Part shown: one piece after another, positions 43,891 to 55,999 of the stretch | Layout: every line of letters begins with the position of its first letter | Numbering within the stretch: the first letter of the stretch is position 1 | Origin: Serinus canaria | Lineage: Eukaryota; Chordata; Aves; Passeriformes; Fringillidae | Assembly (NCBI RefSeq): GCF_022539315.1 | Contig: NC_066322.1 | Location: forward strand, 24,748,765-24,812,764 | Direction of reading: 5' to 3' | Length of the DNA stretch: 64,000 bases | Program-made: the position numbers and the translations under genes | The notes under the pieces: generated by a model | Database searches by the model: none | What the model saw: the letters and a program-made list of their open reading frames with translations, nothing else | What the model was told of the DNA's origin: nothing

Positions 43891-46440
43891 CCATCTTTTA
43901 CATAAGCTAATTCCAGATAATAAAATTCTATAAGCCTTGATGCATGGATCATTTCTAATTTCTAATAGCAGCGTTTGCTACAGTTCCAATAATTTGGGAT
44001 TTCTGAGATGATTGCAGTTCCTTTGATGATGCAGACCTTCTCCCATGTGTGCTGTGGCAGGAGGCACACCATGGCATATACAATTTCTGCTGAGGGTTTG
44101 GGGACAGGTTTTGATTCCCCTAAAATCAAAGAGTGACTCAGGTAACACCAGAGTTCAATACCACAGCAATGAGAAAACTGCACACGTTTTTCTAGGACCC
44201 AGAGATTTTACACTATTTTACATGGACTCTTTTTTTTTTTTTTTTTTTTGTCCAAACCATGATTCCTCCCTGTTTTTATTCTTTATTGTTAAAACTGCTG
44301 GCATTTCTTCATTTCAATCAAAATGAGTCCAGCTGACAAAACAACCCAAAAAGATTCTTCCTTCTCTCCACTCAAAACCTCAAAACTTTGCAATGAATCG
44401 AAGCAAAGGTTGAAATGAAAAACTCATATGAAGTGAAAGCTAGAGAATTGAAACACTTATCCTTGGTAAGAGGGAACATTGGCATTTTTCTTGGGAGGAA
44501 TGAGGGCTGACTGGAGAAGGATTGCAATCCTGGGGAAATGCATGCTCCTGTCTTCCCTGGAGGACAGATTTCCCAGGTGGGGACGAGTTGTGAAAAGGAA
44601 TTGTTCCCTGAGCAAATAAATTCATTGCTGAGGGAGCCCTGCCACTTGTCTCCATCTACTCCAAGAGAGATTGGTTTGTCAAAAGAAATCCTTGTTTGGA
44701 ACTGATGAGGTTCCTCTGTTATTTAAGGAAAGTGGTGAAAAGTGAGGAAAGTGATTAAAGCAAGTGTTGTCAAAAGTGTGACTTCTACCTCTCACTTAAT
44801 GAAATTCTGCTTTCCATTCTTTAACATCAAACCTTAACACTATTTTAGCAAGTAGACCATGGTAATAATATTTAGAGTTTTATAAAAAGTGAAAAAAAGG
44901 AATATTAATTCTGTATATTAGACAAGGTTCATTGTAAAACTGCACTTCTTCTTAATTACTTTTCCTCCAGGAGCAGTTGTGGAATGATCCTGAGCTGAAA
45001 GAAATATGTGTTTAAGCTCCTGTCCTAATCACAACACCTTGCTCATATCTTACAAGCCCTTCAGTTAATTATCTCCAAGAAAACCTCGATTAAGGCTTCT
45101 CTTTCTTTTTCTTGGTGCTTTGGCTTTGTCAGAGAAGTGCCTGTTAATGAAATAACACCCAAATGAAGCCTCCTTTATCAGGAAGCAAAGCCCAGGGATG
45201 ATAGATGAACACTTCATTACATTTTCTAGCCTTGCTTTCTTTTGACTGAGAGATAAACAGCGTAACAAATTGCAGAACAAAAAAAAAAATATATAAAACC
45301 CCACTTATCTTCACTAGCCAATAATTACACACAAAAACCTTTCAAGTGTAATGAGAAATGAGGTGAAGTGAGAAATATTTTGATCTGGTTGGAGCTTAAA
45401 TAAACAGGGAAAAAAAGAGCAACGCATATTGAGACTCTTTCCTCATCAATCAGAGCCTAATGACAACATTTAAATGACAGAACTGGGTGAACTCCACTGT
45501 TACAGCAAGTTTTAGAAGCTGGAGCAGAGCTGAGATTGCAAGATTAGGTTATTTCTGAAGCAGTGTCCTGACAAGGGAACATTTTGAACTCAATTTATTT
45601 CTCGCCCAGACCACACTATTAGAACGATACCAATTTAATACAACTCTCAGGTGCCTCCAAGGACCTGTAGCCTTATTCTCAGGGAGACCATCACTGCCCA
45701 CAGGCCTAAAGGGCCTGAAAACTCCAATTACACTGACTAAAAGACATAAACCATCCTGGTATAATTGTGTGCTTGGCTAAGAGCAATGCTTCTGCATTTT
45801 TTTTTAAACAGAGCAGCACCACAACAGCCAGGTCAGGAGGCTCAGGGGGAGCTCAGAAGGAAAAGGCATTTTGATTTTAAACCAGAGCAAAGCAAGCCAC
45901 ATGCAGCAAAGAATGTGGGGCTGAGTGGTTTGGGGTAAATGCAGGAGCACAGAGGAGAGGTGGTGCTGACTGCAGAGCCACCATCCCATCCCTTTTGCTC
46001 TCCTTGAACTGGTAACTCCAAGTGGGGATTTGGATGCAATTTTTTGCATGATTCAGGACTTCATGATGAGTCTGGTCTGTCCTTTGTTTTAATCTGAGGT
46101 TTATTATCTCTCAGTTCTGACACCTCCACAGTCAGACTCTCCAGTTCATTCTCCAGTCACATGAACCCTGATGTCCTGTTACAAATATCTGTACAAGGGC
46201 AACCACACTGGTCATCCACGTCCAAAAATAACAGGAAATATAGAACACTATTTAATAGGATTTAACAGCAAGGAAGAAACCAGCCTTTGGCAGGTTTTCA
46301 TGCTACCTATTGTAAAACATCTGATTTGTTCTGTGCTTTACTGTGGTTATTTATACAAGGAAAGGAAGAAGATGTCTCTAGATACCAGACTACCTAATTC
46401 AGGATTTTATATTTAAATTGTATGCACATAATTGTTCTTT
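43891..46440. other. Unique non-coding DNA, about 2.5 kb
   Basis: A T-run of about 20 lies at 44230-44249. AT-rich. No gene or dispersed repeat recognised. Confidence 0.5.
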
Positions 46441-46640
46441 TTGAGGTGGGCAGGCCCTGGCACAGGGTGCCCAGAGAAGCTGTGGCTTCCCCTGGATCCC
46501 TGGCAGTGTCCAAGGCCAGGCTGGATGGGGCTTGGAGCAACCTGGGACAGTGGGAAGTGTCCCTGCCCATGGCAGGGGGTGTCACAAGATAATCTTCAAG
46601 GTGTCTCCCCACTCAAACCATTCCATGAGTCTGTGAATCA
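46441..46640 (+). mobile_element. CR1 LINE 3' end, forward, 200 bp
   Basis: GAGGTGGGCAGGCCCTGGCA, then CAGGGTGCCCAGAGAAGCTG, GGATCCCTGGCAGTGTCCAA, GGCTGGATGGGGCTTGGAGC, GTGTCCCTGCCCATGGCAGG and the tail CAAACCATTCCATGAGTCTG then TGAATC is a clean 5'-truncated CR1. It is followed by A-rich AATAAAAAAAAAAG. Confidence 0.92.
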
Positions 46641-47118
46641 ATAAAAAAAAAAGTGCATCAGTGTTCACAACTAAGTTCTGTGGTTCATAAGACCAAACCT
46701 CAATTCCAGCTGAACACATCCCACATGTGTGTGTATGTTCATGTGCCTGTGTGCATTTATGCATGCATGACATTTAATTTGGCAGTGCCACAGCTGTGAC
46801 ATTGGAGATACCACCAGCAGCCAAGCCTGCCAATAGAGCCACTGCTCTATTTTGTGCCTTGCTGACTGTGAGATGCTCTCTAGACAAGGGGCAAAAGCAA
46901 TCTCAAGTGAAATGCCACAGCAGTATCTTCCAGGATAGAGAATGTCATGGAAATGAACAGACAGGGACAAAGGCAAAGGAAATACCAGAAGTTTTATTCA
47001 AGGGTCCTGATTCAAGGGAGTGTTGGGGCTCAGGTTGCCCCGGGCAGAAATGACTCAATTACTGAGTGGATGTGGGAATGCAAAGGCAGGACAGCTCACA
47101 CAAGCATGGATTTGCCCA
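46641..47118. other. Unique non-coding DNA
   Basis: Short GT-rich stretch near 46722-46760 (CATGTGTGTGTATG). Nothing else recognised. Confidence 0.5.
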
Positions 47119-47124
47119 GTTTCC
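47119..47124. other. Target-site duplication GTTTCC, left
   Basis: GTTTCC precedes the solo LTR and recurs at 47403-47408 immediately after it. Confidence 0.9.
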
Positions 47125-47402
47125 TGTAGAGGGTGATCTGTCCCCCAATGAGTTGCAGCTGTTTCAGTTGCTGAAGATTGGAGGTGGGGCTGATCTTAAC
47201 AGGCCACACCTGCAATCAATAAGAACTAGTGCTATATAAGAGTAAGGAAAGAGGAGTGAGGAGAGTCAGATTACTGCTAGGATCTGGAGAAGTCAGTGTG
47301 CAGAGGAGCTGCCTGTGAGCAACATCAAGCAGGTATGAAGCTCAGATAATATGAAATCCTTGTACCATGATGATGATAGAACCTTTGCTATCTAAGACAT
47401 CA
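47125..47402 (+). mobile_element. Solo LTR of the compact retroelement family
   Basis: This 278-bp LTR starts TGTAGAGGGTGATCTGTCCC and ends TCTAAGACATCA. It is homologous throughout to the LTRs at 33350-33628 and 34068-34340. It retains the GAGCAACATCAAG segment missing from the 3' LTR of the compact element. It has a TATA box CTATATAAG near 47233, better than in either LTR of the two-LTR element, and a consensus-like 5' splice site CAG|GTATGA with GT at 47333. The 6-bp duplication GTTTCC shows an independent insertion. Recombination between its two LTRs has removed the interior. Confidence 0.93.
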
Positions 47403-47408
47403 GTTTCC

Positions 47409-47997
47409 TGCCTTCCTTAAAAGATTTCTCAGCCCATGTTCTCTAGTGCTGCCCACAGAGGCTGATCCCCATAAGGGATCAGGGGAAGTCAGTTCTCAGC
47501 CTTTACAGCCTGTCCTGGTGCTCTGAATTACCTCTGAGAAGGCAAATGTAGCTAGTTTTGTTTTCATTTGTCTTTCCCCACCAATTGCTAAAAGTGCTTC
47601 AAATTTGTACCCAAAATTTCCTCTGATTCCCACCCCCAGAGCCTCTCTGGGACTGGAAAACTGAAGTTTGGTGGTGCTGGGTCTCCCCTGCTCACAACCT
47701 CCGCCTTCAGGGTGCTCAGCTGGGGAGGACAGACAGGCACAGCTATCAAACACCTTGTAGGGCTCCCTGGCACCCAGGAACAGGGGGAAAGCCCAGAGTT
47801 CACAGTCAGGCTCAATTTTGTCATCCTTTAATTTCTGGAATGCCCTTTGGTGCAATCTTTTAGGAGAGCTATTGGCTGTTCTCCTCTAGGTGTGGAATAA
47901 ATTCAGAGCAGGGTGCTGAAGGGATGCTCCTCTTTGAACTTGTCTCAGGAATTTTGAAGACAATTCAGACTGAGGCTTGATGTTATTAAAAGTTTTT
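47409..47997. other. Unique non-coding DNA
   Basis: No repeat recognised. A 119-codon minus-strand frame at 47496-47855 has no domain that I recognise. Confidence 0.45.
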
Positions 47998-48206
47998 TTT
48001 ATTGAGAGGTGGCCAAACCCTGGGAGAGGTTTCCCAGAGACAAGGAGGATGCCCCAAACCTGACAGTGCTCAGAGATATTGGGACAAGGGCTTTGCAATG
48101 ACAAGCTCTGACTTTGGGGCAGCTCAGAACTCTCAGGCAAATAGAGGAGATGGTTGTTGTAATCCCTTCCAACTAAATTGGAAGAAATTATTCTATTCTA
48201 TTCTTC
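47998..48206 (+). mobile_element. CR1-type LINE 3' end with (TTCTA)n tail
   Basis: TTATTGAGAGGTGGCCAAAC, then CCTGGGAGAGGTTTCCCAGA, GATGCCCCAAACCTGACAGT, GTTGTTGTAATCCCTTCCAA and CTAAATTGGAAGAAATTATT followed by CTATTCTATTC matches the avian CR1 subtype ending 'GATGATCGTTGTAGGTCCCTTCCAACTGAAATATTCTATTCTATTC'. It is more diverged than the other copies, so probably older. Confidence 0.75.
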
Positions 48207-48276
48207 CTCTTTTCCCTTTTCATTTTCTTTTTCTTTTCCCCTTCCCTTCCCCTTTCCTTCCCCTTTTCTTTCCCTC
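48198..48276. repeat. Pyrimidine-rich microsatellite next to a CR1 tail
   Basis: About 75 bp of almost pure C/T (TTCCTCTTTTCCC, CCCCTTCCCTTCCCC and similar) continue directly from the (TTCTA)n terminus of the CR1 copy. Confidence 0.85.
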
Positions 48277-51200
48277 ACTGTGCATGTTGTAATGATGAAA
48301 TTGCCTGTACTTTGACCCATCACAGGTATTCCTAAATTTCCAGAGCCTTGGCCTGTGCCAGTTTGTGGCACAATCAGAGTTCCAGCCCGATGAGTTTGAA
48401 CACAAACAGCTCCCCCTGCACACCTCACACCCACAGCCTGAGAAAGAGTGAGAAAGCCAGGAACAGCCTGCCATCCACATTTCCATTTGTTTTCATTCTG
48501 GTGTGGAATTCACGATGCTGAACCGAGCTATTCTGATGGATGATTTTTTTGGAGCATCCAGGTGTGACAGGGTTTATTGCTCCAGCCTACTGAGAGAGAG
48601 CAGATCAAACTCAGAGCTTGGGGTTTCTTCTTCCCAGCCAGCCTGAGAAAAGAGAGCAATTTGCTGAGCACTTGTGTCCTGATCAAAAAGCAGCAGCAGC
48701 AGAGTTGGCCACCCATGAATTATGTGTCTGAACGTATCAATATCTCCCCAAATAAACACCATGTTTCAATTCCCAGTAGAATGGATGGAGGCAGGAAAGT
48801 GATAATGAAAAATGATTTGTAAACAATGGCAGGGGGGTGTTGGGGGAAATGCACTAACACAGGAGGCTCAGTAGATGATACTTGGCAAAGGATTGCAAAA
48901 ATATTCTGGGGGCTTTTTAATATCCCTGTAATTTCTGAAGTGTGAGAGTTTTGTAGCTGGATTCAACAATAATGAAAAGGAATTCTGAGTTTGGCAAGGA
49001 ATCAAGAAGAGAAAGAGCAATTGAAAGCTGTACAATTGTATTATCAGAAAACCTCAAGACTATCAATAGTTTTCTGTAGGACAAATATTGATTTAGTCAG
49101 GAGATAAATATGCATCCATGGGAAGAACTCTGGAGAGTTCATTCATGCTGGAAATTAGCACATTGATCACGGCCTGAGAGCTTCCATCGGTTTTCTCCTT
49201 CCTGCAAACACTTGCTGCAGGGATTCTGAGGGGAGGAAGGGCTTTTTCTATAGCAATTCAGGATTTTTCAGGAATATCTGCCCAGCCCAGGGCAGATAGA
49301 CCAGGAAACACCAGGCTGTGTCTGTGCAATCATATGTACAAACACATATGCTCATATTTTTTAAAATAGAATTGCAATAAAACGACAAGGGGGAAAAAGA
49401 ATTTTAGTTACATTGAAAAAAGCTGCTCTGAAAACAACACATGAATCATTTTCCCTTCCCTTTCCTTGCCATAAACCAGGAATAAAATCCTGACCCAACA
49501 CAGACACCATCAAAAGCTGACAGGTAATTAGGGAACCCCAGAGCTGCAGACAGCACTGGAAGTGCTGATGAGGTGTTTGCTCCAAAAAAAAAAATTAATT
49601 ACACCTAAAATGCACCAAACATCAGCTCATCCATGGAAAACTGGCTGCAAAGGCACCAAAGGAACAGAGGAAGAGACATTTGGTAAGGAAAAGTCCAAAT
49701 TTTTCTCCAGAATTTCTCATCTGCATTTGTCATTTATAGAGTAATTTGTGTAGCAGGTCAATAACTTAATTTGAAGTGGGATTTGAGGGAAACAACAGCA
49801 TAAGGACAATATTTATTTTTAAGTTGGCTAAAACACAACAATTGTGTCTTCATCACCCAAAAATGTTAAGTTTACCCTAGTCCAGGCAATACAGACAAAT
49901 ACAGAACTCATCCAAAACTTCATTCAGGGAAAAAACCCCAAAGTTATAAAAATTAAATGGAATCGCAATTGAAAGTATTTCAATTAGTGCTTAGTTTGAA
50001 ATAGAAATTAAACAATATCTACATATTTATAAGAAAAATATAGGCTTGTTTTAAACATTTGGATATTAAAATAACATGAGGATTTATAGCAAAAGTAAAT
50101 TTTCATTTTTGCTTAATCACTTTTTTACAACATGCATCCAATTGATATTTTATTGGTTTATGTAGTACTTCAGATTGTTTAAGGCCTGGGTTAGGAGAGG
50201 AAAGGGTTTCCCACTAAAGTTTATTTCCAGCTAAAGTTTAGAGTGGAATCTCAGAGCAATGCACCCTGAAGTGCATTTTTTAGCTCTGTTTAAATCAGTA
50301 TTTTATTTCCTTGGCAGAATCCTACAAGCACCGTGCATTGAAGGGATGTGTTAGATGAGATGGATCATGTCTGACATGGAAAAAGGAGAACAAAAAAATC
50401 ACTTGATGGGATCTAAGTGGCTTGGAAATGCTGCAGTTTTCCTACAGAACCCATTTTTATTATTCTTATCGATGTGCTTATGTTTGTTGTGATTTCCACT
50501 TGATTTATGCTGGAGCTGCTGGTGAGGCTCTGTTTAAGTTTATAACCACATAATAAGAGACATCCATTGCCTCCAAGATAAACAGACAAGGGAAAAGATG
50601 GAAAGTAATGATATTACAGGAATTTCAGGGCTAGGAAGCAAATGCACACAGAGAAGGAATGCCATTTATCAAAATCACAGGGAATTCCTAAAAAAAAAAA
50701 GAAAAAAAAGAAAGAAATGGGCTCAGAATACTAAAGCAGCTTGGATTAGCTTTGATCCAGGGTCAGGCTCTCTTTCTGGCAGTGTCCCTTCAGGATTAAG
50801 TGGGAAAGAAAATTCTGGAAAAGTTTTCAGTGCGTCACAAGATGCTCTGGTTGAACTTTCTAACAGGTACAGTGCTAAATATTGCTGCTGTAAAAATCTG
50901 AAATTTCCCAGGAGATGAATTTAGAAGATGGGAAGAAGATTATAATTATGGTGTTGTATCCATTACACTAAAAGCTTGTAAAAATAGTCATAAAATCTCT
51001 TATCAAAGAAATAATTTCTTGTTTTTCTTAACTTGACAATAGTTATTTTCCTAATTATTATTCATGGACTCTGTGGGCTTTCTCAGAGAGGATCATAAAT
51101 CTTGAGAACAAAGAACAAACCAGTTCCTGGACTCAAATTCTTCAGGCAATTTCTTCAGTTCCTTGTTTTCCCTGAATACATTTTCCTTCACAAGTATCTA

Positions 51201-51339
51201 TCTCTTTCAGTTTTGTAGCCTTACTAAAGCTTTTTATCCAGCTTTCCAGAAAACTTCTAGACAATCCCTTCTTCCAAAACAGAAAAACATCAATATCCTT
51301 CCTATTACTGGGAATATGAATGCAAAATATAGAAAAATA
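48277..51339. other. Unique non-coding DNA, about 3 kb
   Basis: No gene or dispersed repeat recognised. Purine-rich AAAAAAAAAAAGAAAAAAAAG lies near 50690-50712. Increasingly AT-rich toward the right end. Confidence 0.45.
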
Positions 51340-51715
51340 AATAAATATAGAAGCATATATTTATAAAATATATATAAAATATAAAATTATATCTATTATA
51401 TTTTTATACTTACATTATATATTTTTATATTTATTATATATTCATTTTATATTATATATTTATATTATATATTCATTTTATATTTATTATATATTAATTT
51501 TCTAGATTTGTGTATATTTATATTTATATTATATTAATATTATATTTATATTATAATTATATTATATTATATTTGTATTAATATTATATTTATATTATAA
51601 TTATATTATATTATATTTGTATTAATATTATATTTATATTATATTTATATTTATAGTTTTAAATTAGAGCTAGAAATACAAATATATAGTACAATATATA
51701 AAAAAGTACTCATCA
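51340..51715. repeat. AT-only tract with embedded 44-bp tandem repeat
   Basis: Roughly 375 bp consist almost only of A and T (TATATTTATATTATA-type words), with rare G or C. Near 51531-51645 a 44-bp unit beginning TTAATATTATATTTATATTA and ending with the marker TTTGTA occurs twice in full, plus a partial third copy. Confidence 0.9.
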
Positions 51716-54700
51716 ATATAAGTACAAAATATATAAAATTCAGGGATCTTCATCATCTTACTTTGGAGACAGCTCTCCAGGATGTTCAGGAGTAAATGAA
51801 GCATTTCTAATGGGAAGTAATTGCTTTTAAGGTGTGTTTTCCTTGGTGGCATCATTTTGTCTCCATGACCCAAGCAGGACAAGAGCATCCATCAGCAGTG
51901 AGTAACAAAAAGCAGTGAATGGAACTCCTGAGGTTAAATTTAAATTGTGGATCAGTGCAAATTGATGAAGCTGGAAACAAATCTTCCCTTCCTGGGGTTT
52001 ATGAAATAAATGCAGAATCATAATTATCAGTAGCACCTGGTTCCTAAAGCCCTTTTCACTTCAGCAGCTCAAAGGACTTTATAAACCACGAGGTAATTCC
52101 ATACTGGGTGTCAATAAAATAATAAAAGGATCTGGGCAGGTGAGTGGGGAGGTCAGGCAGCTTCACAGAGGTCTGGGCTCTTCAAAATTGTAATAGGAGA
52201 TGCCAAACCTAAGCTCAAACCCAAACCCCAAAGCAGAGAGGGGAACCCCTAAACCTATTCTTGATGCAGTTTTCTGTCTCCAGCCAAAGTGAAAAACCAG
52301 CTTTGCTTATAATTTCAGGTCTGAATCAAGGCAAACATCAGCAGGACTGCTCAGGGGTTTAAGGTAATTTTAATCTCATTGCCATCTTCTAAATCCCTCT
52401 CCTTGGCAACTTCAGATTTTTATCTCATTAGTATTTAGCACTGCTCCTGCTGGAAAGTTCAACAAGAGCATCTTGTAACACACTGAAAACTTTCCCAGAC
52501 TTCTCTTTGCCACCAAACCTTGAAGGGGAACTCCCAGAGAGTTTGAAGGTACTTGATAATACCCAGTACTTTTGGACAAAGTCTGGGTATTTGAAACTCT
52601 GGGATTTTTTATGGTAATTGCAGCTAATTTTGATGTGGAAAATAAGAAAAAGCCTCTCCCACTTCTTTTGTTCTATTTTTTAAGTTGACTGTATAATTTA
52701 CATTTTAAGTGCTCATTAAGGTGAAAAATGTCAGTACTGCAGAAAGAGCAAATAAATTACCTTCATGTCTTTCCCCCCCCCCTTTCTTATTATTAATCTG
52801 GAGACCACAGAAAGGGTATTCTCAATTAATCTGGGAATGAATTTATAACATGTCAAATCCCATGCTGCTCCAACCCCATTACAGTTCAGTTTAATTAGGG
52901 TTTTTTCCCTTCCTGCAGATAGGAGCATTTGTAGCAGGCTTTAAAACACTACCACTACTATTACATAGTTACTATTGTTTAAAATCAATTATGTTTTAGG
53001 GAAAGTTATTGCTCACACTTCTGTGGCTCATACTGGAAAGCCATGAGATTTCCTGTCTGTCTCCAGATGCTTTGCTGAAGTGTTTGCATTGTGTCCAGCT
53101 CTTGAGATTTCCAACATTCCCATGGAACATTCCCAGCTTCCAAAAGCTCTTTTAGGGTGCTCAGAGGGGGTGTGGCTACTCAGAAATTCAAATTCCTGTT
53201 GACTATTGAAGGCAGAAAATCTTTTATCATGAATCAAGAGGTGAAACTAAAAGTGTTTTAGACTTCAGGCTCTGAAATCTTGTGGCACTTTGCTTCAGAA
53301 TCTTATTTCCTTCTTCCTCCCCACAAAAATCCCCAAACCAGCCAACAAATACCCAAAACCAAATAACCCCTATGAAAACCCAAACCATCTCCAAAAACAC
53401 CTCTTCCAGCAAAAGGCATAAAGTCAACAAAAACCCATTGAGGTCAGTGGTATCAAGCTCTTCCAATATCCAGAGCTCCAAGATCCCAAATCCAACATTT
53501 TCCTGTCAACCAATTTGGACCTCGTGCCCTGGATTCAGGATGGAATCCTACCACACAGAGCATCTGAGCCATGAAGTTTTTGCACAACTCACAAAAATCT
53601 ATTTCTCTGATGTTGTTTCCTAATTAATTAGATTTAAATATTACTCTCATTAAAGAAAATTCCTGCTTAACAAATCTTATCCACCTGAATTTGGGAAGAT
53701 TTTGTTTCTTCAGAGGAATAAACACACAGATAAAGCTCCAAATTCTATAATTTTAAAAAATTCAGTGCTGCTTTTATTCCAATTTTTCCTGTTTCTGTAC
53801 AGAACTCACTGCACACATTTTCTGTCCCAGACTTTTGGGTGTATGTTTAAATTCTTTGCATAATTTTGTACAAGCTTGAAATTTTAGTTCAGAGATATTT
53901 CAAGGAAAAAACATCAGGTTTCATTCAACTCTTTCCCCTACCATTTATGTTCACAGGGCTCCAAATACCCAGACCTTGGATAACCCCATTTATAAATGTC
54001 CTCTTTGAATAAAATATTATAAATTTCCTCAGTTAATTTCCATCTGATTTAACTTGCTGAGCGGGTTTTGTCCTTTTCCTGTGCTCAGAAACTGTGATCA
54101 GTTGTTCACTATGAATGCAGATTCTCACCCAGCTGTCTGCATTTTCTACATTTATTTTTTAAAATTTTAAATAAATTGGAGCTTTATAGGAACATGTGGA
54201 TAATTATTTTCAGGAGTTTATGGAGAGGAAACTAATCAAGAATTAATTCAAATGAACTTTAACTCTTATTTAGAATTTTTTCTTCATTTTCTCACATTCT
54301 CTTTAATAATTTCTGATGGATCCTCTTGCCTGCTGGAGCAGGAAAGGTCTTTCATTAGTGTTAATCACAGGGAGGATTTCACAGCTCATAGAATGTTCAA
54401 GAAAGAAATGCCCAGTAATTACACCTCCAGCCTGGGAAACGTAGCAACTACTTGGGTCCTGTTCCCAGCTGAGGAAGTGTTTCCTGGTGACAGTAAATTG
54501 CTTTTATAACATAAAAATGTACGATGATGCAGCTGGAAAAAATTCCCAGTGTGGGAACAAAGCAATGAATAAAGAGTGACACGAGACAAGGTGATTGTGC
54601 CTCTCTCTTCACTGTGAAATGTGGTGGGTTACTATTCAATAAACATTTAAAATATTCCAAGAAGCTATTTCCAAAGGAAAGTGACCTTTTTTTTCCTGAA

Positions 54701-55729
54701 ATACTTCTGCTAACTGCTTTTTATTAAAATTAAGGGATTAAAATAAAGTCCAACCAGTTCATGGCTTAGTTTAAATGACCAAAATAAGTGGAGAAATTCA
54801 GTGTATTGCAGTAAATCATTGCAAGGGTGCTGTGAAAGCCCAGGGTGCTCAATGTTTGTCTTGCTCTTTCCCAGCAGTGATGAAACTCCAGCCAAATTCT
54901 GCCATGAGTGTGAAGTTAACTCTGGCTAGAATTGTTCATTCTTCTTTCAAGCTGAGCCTGGTATTGAAAACTTTTCACAATCAGTCATGAAAAGTTTAAA
55001 AAGAGTCCCTGGGATGAAATATGTTACAGAACATTGACATGTGGCAAGAAATAATGCAATGCTCTTCTTTCCAGGGCCTGTAAACTTCCAGGGTATGAAA
55101 ATGACTCCTGATAAGGAAGTGATTCTAATGGGTCAAAATAAGAATGGATGAGGGGCTTTGTGCTTCCCTCACTTCATTTTTTTTCCAGTGAGTCCTGAAT
55201 TATCAGAGGCAAAGGCTGTGACAGCTAATCCAACATTCACCAGCACAGGGAAAACCTCTGAAGGACAGCAGGAAATAGGAACTGTGAGAAATGGAAATAG
55301 CTGATTAGTAAGGAGGTACAATCACATCCCTGGGGTGTACAGAGGATATCTGAAGTGCTTGATTTTCCCACCTGTTTAAGAAAAAGCTCTTTAGAGAAAC
55401 CCAGACAAAACAAAACTTCATGAAGCTGCTTTCAAAGCTGATATATTGACGGGAGAGTTTAATGGGATTTTCTCTCTTCTGTTCAGTCTCTTGTTCCTTT
55501 ATCTGTACTATGCTGTGTGAATAATCTATCTTCAATCCAAACAATTTAGATCCATGGATTAATGGCTGCTGTGCTCACCCTGAATTTTCACTGTTTTTCT
55601 ATCATTGCATCTCTCAGTTACCACGAGCAGGGGTCAGCAATTCCACATCCACCTTCCAAGAACTTTACAGTGGGCACTTGGAATAACAAATGAACATCCC
55701 TGGGAAACAAACCCAGCTCTAGAGAAAAA
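51716..55729. other. Unique non-coding DNA, about 4 kb
   Basis: No gene or dispersed repeat recognised. A C11 run lies near 52772-52782 and an A/C-rich stretch at 53325-53400. Mostly AT-rich. Confidence 0.45.
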
Positions 55730-55999
55730 AAAGGGGAATGGCTTCCCATTGGCAGAGTGTAGGATTAGATGGGATATTGGGAAGGAATTGTTCCCTGTGA
55801 GGGTGGGCAGGCCCTGGCACAGGGTGCCCAGAGAAGCTGTGGCTGCCCCTGGATCCCTGGCAGTGCCCAAGGCCAGGCTGGATGGGGGCATGGAGCACCC
55901 TGGGACAGTGGAAGGTGTCCCTGCCCATGGCAGGGGGTGGGATGAGATGATCTTTAAATTCTTTTCTAACCCAAAGCAATCTGGGATTCTGGGATTTAT
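55730..55999 (+). mobile_element. CR1 LINE 3' end, forward, 270 bp
   Basis: GGGGAATGGCTTCCCATTGG, then GATGGGATATTGGGAAGGAA, GGTGGGCAGGCCCTGGCACA, GGATCCCTGGCAGTGCCCAA, CTGGGACAGTGGAAGGTGTC and the tail AACCCAAAGCAATCTGGGAT then TCTGGGATT. It has the same subfamily blocks as 30055-30556. Its 5' side is an A-run followed by GGGG. Confidence 0.92.
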
